Shown here piece after piece: positions 8,661-15,000 of a stretch of DNA of 15,000 bases; positions within the stretch are counted from its first letter, which is position 1; each line of letters begins with the position of its first letter. The notes under the pieces were generated by a model. It worked only from the letters and a program-made list of their open reading frames with translations. It was not told the DNA's origin and searched no databases. The stretch lies in the NCBI GenBank assembly GCA_016946835.1, contig JACVTC010000019.1, forward strand, positions 102,501 to 117,500. Direction: 5' to 3'. Origin of the DNA: Neocallimastix lanati (nom. inval.). Its lineage: Eukaryota; Neocallimastigomycota; Neocallimastigomycetes; Neocallimastigales; Neocallimastigaceae. The translations under genes and the position numbers were made by a program.

Positions 8661-10167
8661 TTTAGTAGCTATATTTGTTTCTTAGTAGTTATTATTTTAT
8701 ATAATAATTAATTATTTAAATTCAAATCTAAATTTTAGTTTTTCATACACTTATGACTTCAGCATTTCTTTTTTTATTTATTTATTATTTTTTCTAAAAA
8801 AGAAAAGCTTTTGGTTGAAACTTTATTCAATACATGAATAAAACGAGAAAAATCAATATAATATTATAATATTTATATATTAATTTTTTATGATAATTGT
8901 ATAATTTTACTAGGTTAATTAAATATAAAAGGAAGTTATTTTTTTTCTTTTTACATAATTATAAATTTTTATTCATTTTACTATTTTCAATAGATTAGGA
9001 AAAAAAAAAAAAAAAAAAAAAAAAAGATAATATATGGAATGTATTGAAATACAAAGAATAGATTATTTTATATTAAATAAAATTATAAAATTATGGAAAA
9101 TTTTAAAAATTATTAAATAATAAAACTTTAAAGATAATAATTTATTAAAGTACATCTCGGAACTTTTTTAATTAAAATTTATGATTATCAATACAAATAA
9201 ATTAATAATACATATATAATAAATAAATGAATACATACATTTATTTAAAATAAATGATTAATTAAATAAAAATATATTATTAAACTAGCATATAATAATA
9301 TAAATAATAATAAAAATCATTATTAAGTAAAAACTATATATACAAATAATAAAAAACAAATTTTATAATAAGATTTTTTAAAAAAACATTTATAAAAAAA
9401 TAAGAGTAAAAATATATATATATAATATTTGCATTAAAATAAAAATAAAAAAATTAAATATTATTTCATTTTTTTTTTAAATATAATGTAAAATTAAAAT
9501 TTAATAGTATATCAAATTATTATTTATTAATATAGTTACACAATCCAAAAAAAAATTTTTTTTATTTTAATTAAAAAAATAAAAAAAATGATATTAAAAA
9601 GTAGAAATAAAAATAATATATAATACTTAATATATAATATATAATTTTTAATAAAATATTAATGTTTTAATTTTTTTTTTTTTTTCTTTTATAAAAATGT
9701 AATTATTGTTGTATTGTTATTAAATATAATAAATAAATAAATAAAAATTAAATAAATAAATAAATTTTAATTTAAATAGAAATATAAAATTTTAGGTATA
9801 ATTTATCAAAACTAATATATCCATAAAATAATAATTAAATAAAAATTATTTTATATAAATAAAAATAAAATAAATAAAATAATTATAAAATAATAATAAT
9901 TATAAAATAATATTATTAGTATTATTTTCAAACTAATTTTAAAAAATGATATTTTATAATTGAATTATAACAATTATTTATTTATACATTTTATATAAAA
10001 ATAGAATATTTAAATATAATATAAATAATATAAATAAATATATAAAGGAAAATAAAAATATAATAAAGTCAAATAAAGAGTTTGTTATTAAAGTGATTAA
10101 ATGAAAATTTGGAATTAATAATCTTTTATTTAAAAGCAAATTTTAATAAAAATTTAACAAAGAATTT
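8661..10167. other. Divergent intergenic region between the unrecognised gene and VPS54
   Basis: About 1.5 kb of almost pure A/T with no supportable gene. It must hold the promoters of both divergent genes, but no core element can be told from background. Noted: A26 at 9000-9025; a mixed-base patch at 9151-9163 (TACATCTCGGAAC) flanked by AAAGT and ACTTT arms; a more complex stretch at 8735-8845 close to the unrecognised gene. That stretch includes a five-codon upstream ORF on the minus strand (8765-8751) and, at about 8813-8791, a pyrimidine run ending in TTTTTTAG that resembles a 3' splice site. A 5'-UTR intron is possible but unproven. Confidence 0.7.
8751..8765 (-). promoter_or_regulatory. 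Possible five-codon upstream ORF of the unrecognised gene
   Basis: The minus strand reads ATG CTG AAG TCA TAA about 90 nt before the proposed start codon at 8660. If the transcript begins upstream of 8765 and this part is not spliced out, it would be a short uORF able to lower translation. The transcription start is not known, and short ORFs arise easily by chance. Confidence 0.2.
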
Positions 10168-14975
<4,808 letters not shown>

Positions 14976-15000
14976 ATTTAATATAATACTATATAATTTA
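14976..15000. other. Start of the VPS54 3' flank
   Basis: Only 25 bases follow the VPS54 stop codon. They are A/T-rich, with no recognisable polyadenylation word before the window ends. Confidence 0.6.

Noticed and set aside
8661-10167. A hidden gene, RNA gene or mobile element in the 1.5-kb spacer
   Set aside because: No coding-like composition, tRNA fold, terminal repeats or transposase remnants could be seen.

Overview
The window is eukaryotic nuclear DNA with an extreme AT bias. Intergenic and intronic DNA is close to pure A/T, with long homopolymers and AAT/ATT triplet runs. Exons are clearly richer in G+C, proteins carry Asn/Ser-rich tracts, and both stop codons in the window are TAA. 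Introns are short (78-270 nt) and begin with GTA or GTT. This pattern fits an anaerobic gut fungus (Neocallimastigomycota) best. A dictyostelid-like amoeba is the main alternative. No tRNA, rRNA, CRISPR array, transposon or viral gene was found.

There are three genes. (1) Positions 6029 down to 1, minus strand: a large Ski2-like tandem helicase of the ASCC3/Slh1 family. Seven small 5' exons lead into one uninterrupted exon of at least 4.4 kb, and the 3' end lies outside the window. (2) Positions 8660 to 6797, minus strand: an unrecognised 403-residue protein, which I reconstructed as five exons, one of them only 13 nt. (3) Positions 10168 to 14975, plus strand: a complete VPS54 homologue in eight exons encoding 1293 residues. 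The order is ASCC3/SLH1 and the unknown gene in tandem on the minus strand, then VPS54 divergent from the unknown gene across about 1.5 kb of AT desert.

The three genes share no obvious pathway. ASCC3/Slh1 belongs to ribosome-collision rescue (RQT/ASC-1 complex) and, in animals, alkylation repair. VPS54 belongs to the GARP tether for endosome-to-Golgi vesicles. The middle gene has no recognised role, so this looks like ordinary eukaryotic gene neighbourhood, not a system.

The exon models were built by hand from family similarity plus reading-phase bookkeeping. All 18 introns join in frame. The five exons of gene 2 sum to 404 codons, the eight of VPS54 to 1294 codons, and the first seven of ASCC3/SLH1 to exactly 259 codons. 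The points most worth following up are the two microexons (8 nt and 13 nt), the high share of AAG 3' splice sites (10 of 18, no CAG), AAT triplet runs and poly(A) runs on the sense strand of introns, a long Ser/Asn-rich VPS54 tail with a possible amphipathic helix, and a hairpin in the ASCC3/SLH1 upstream region.
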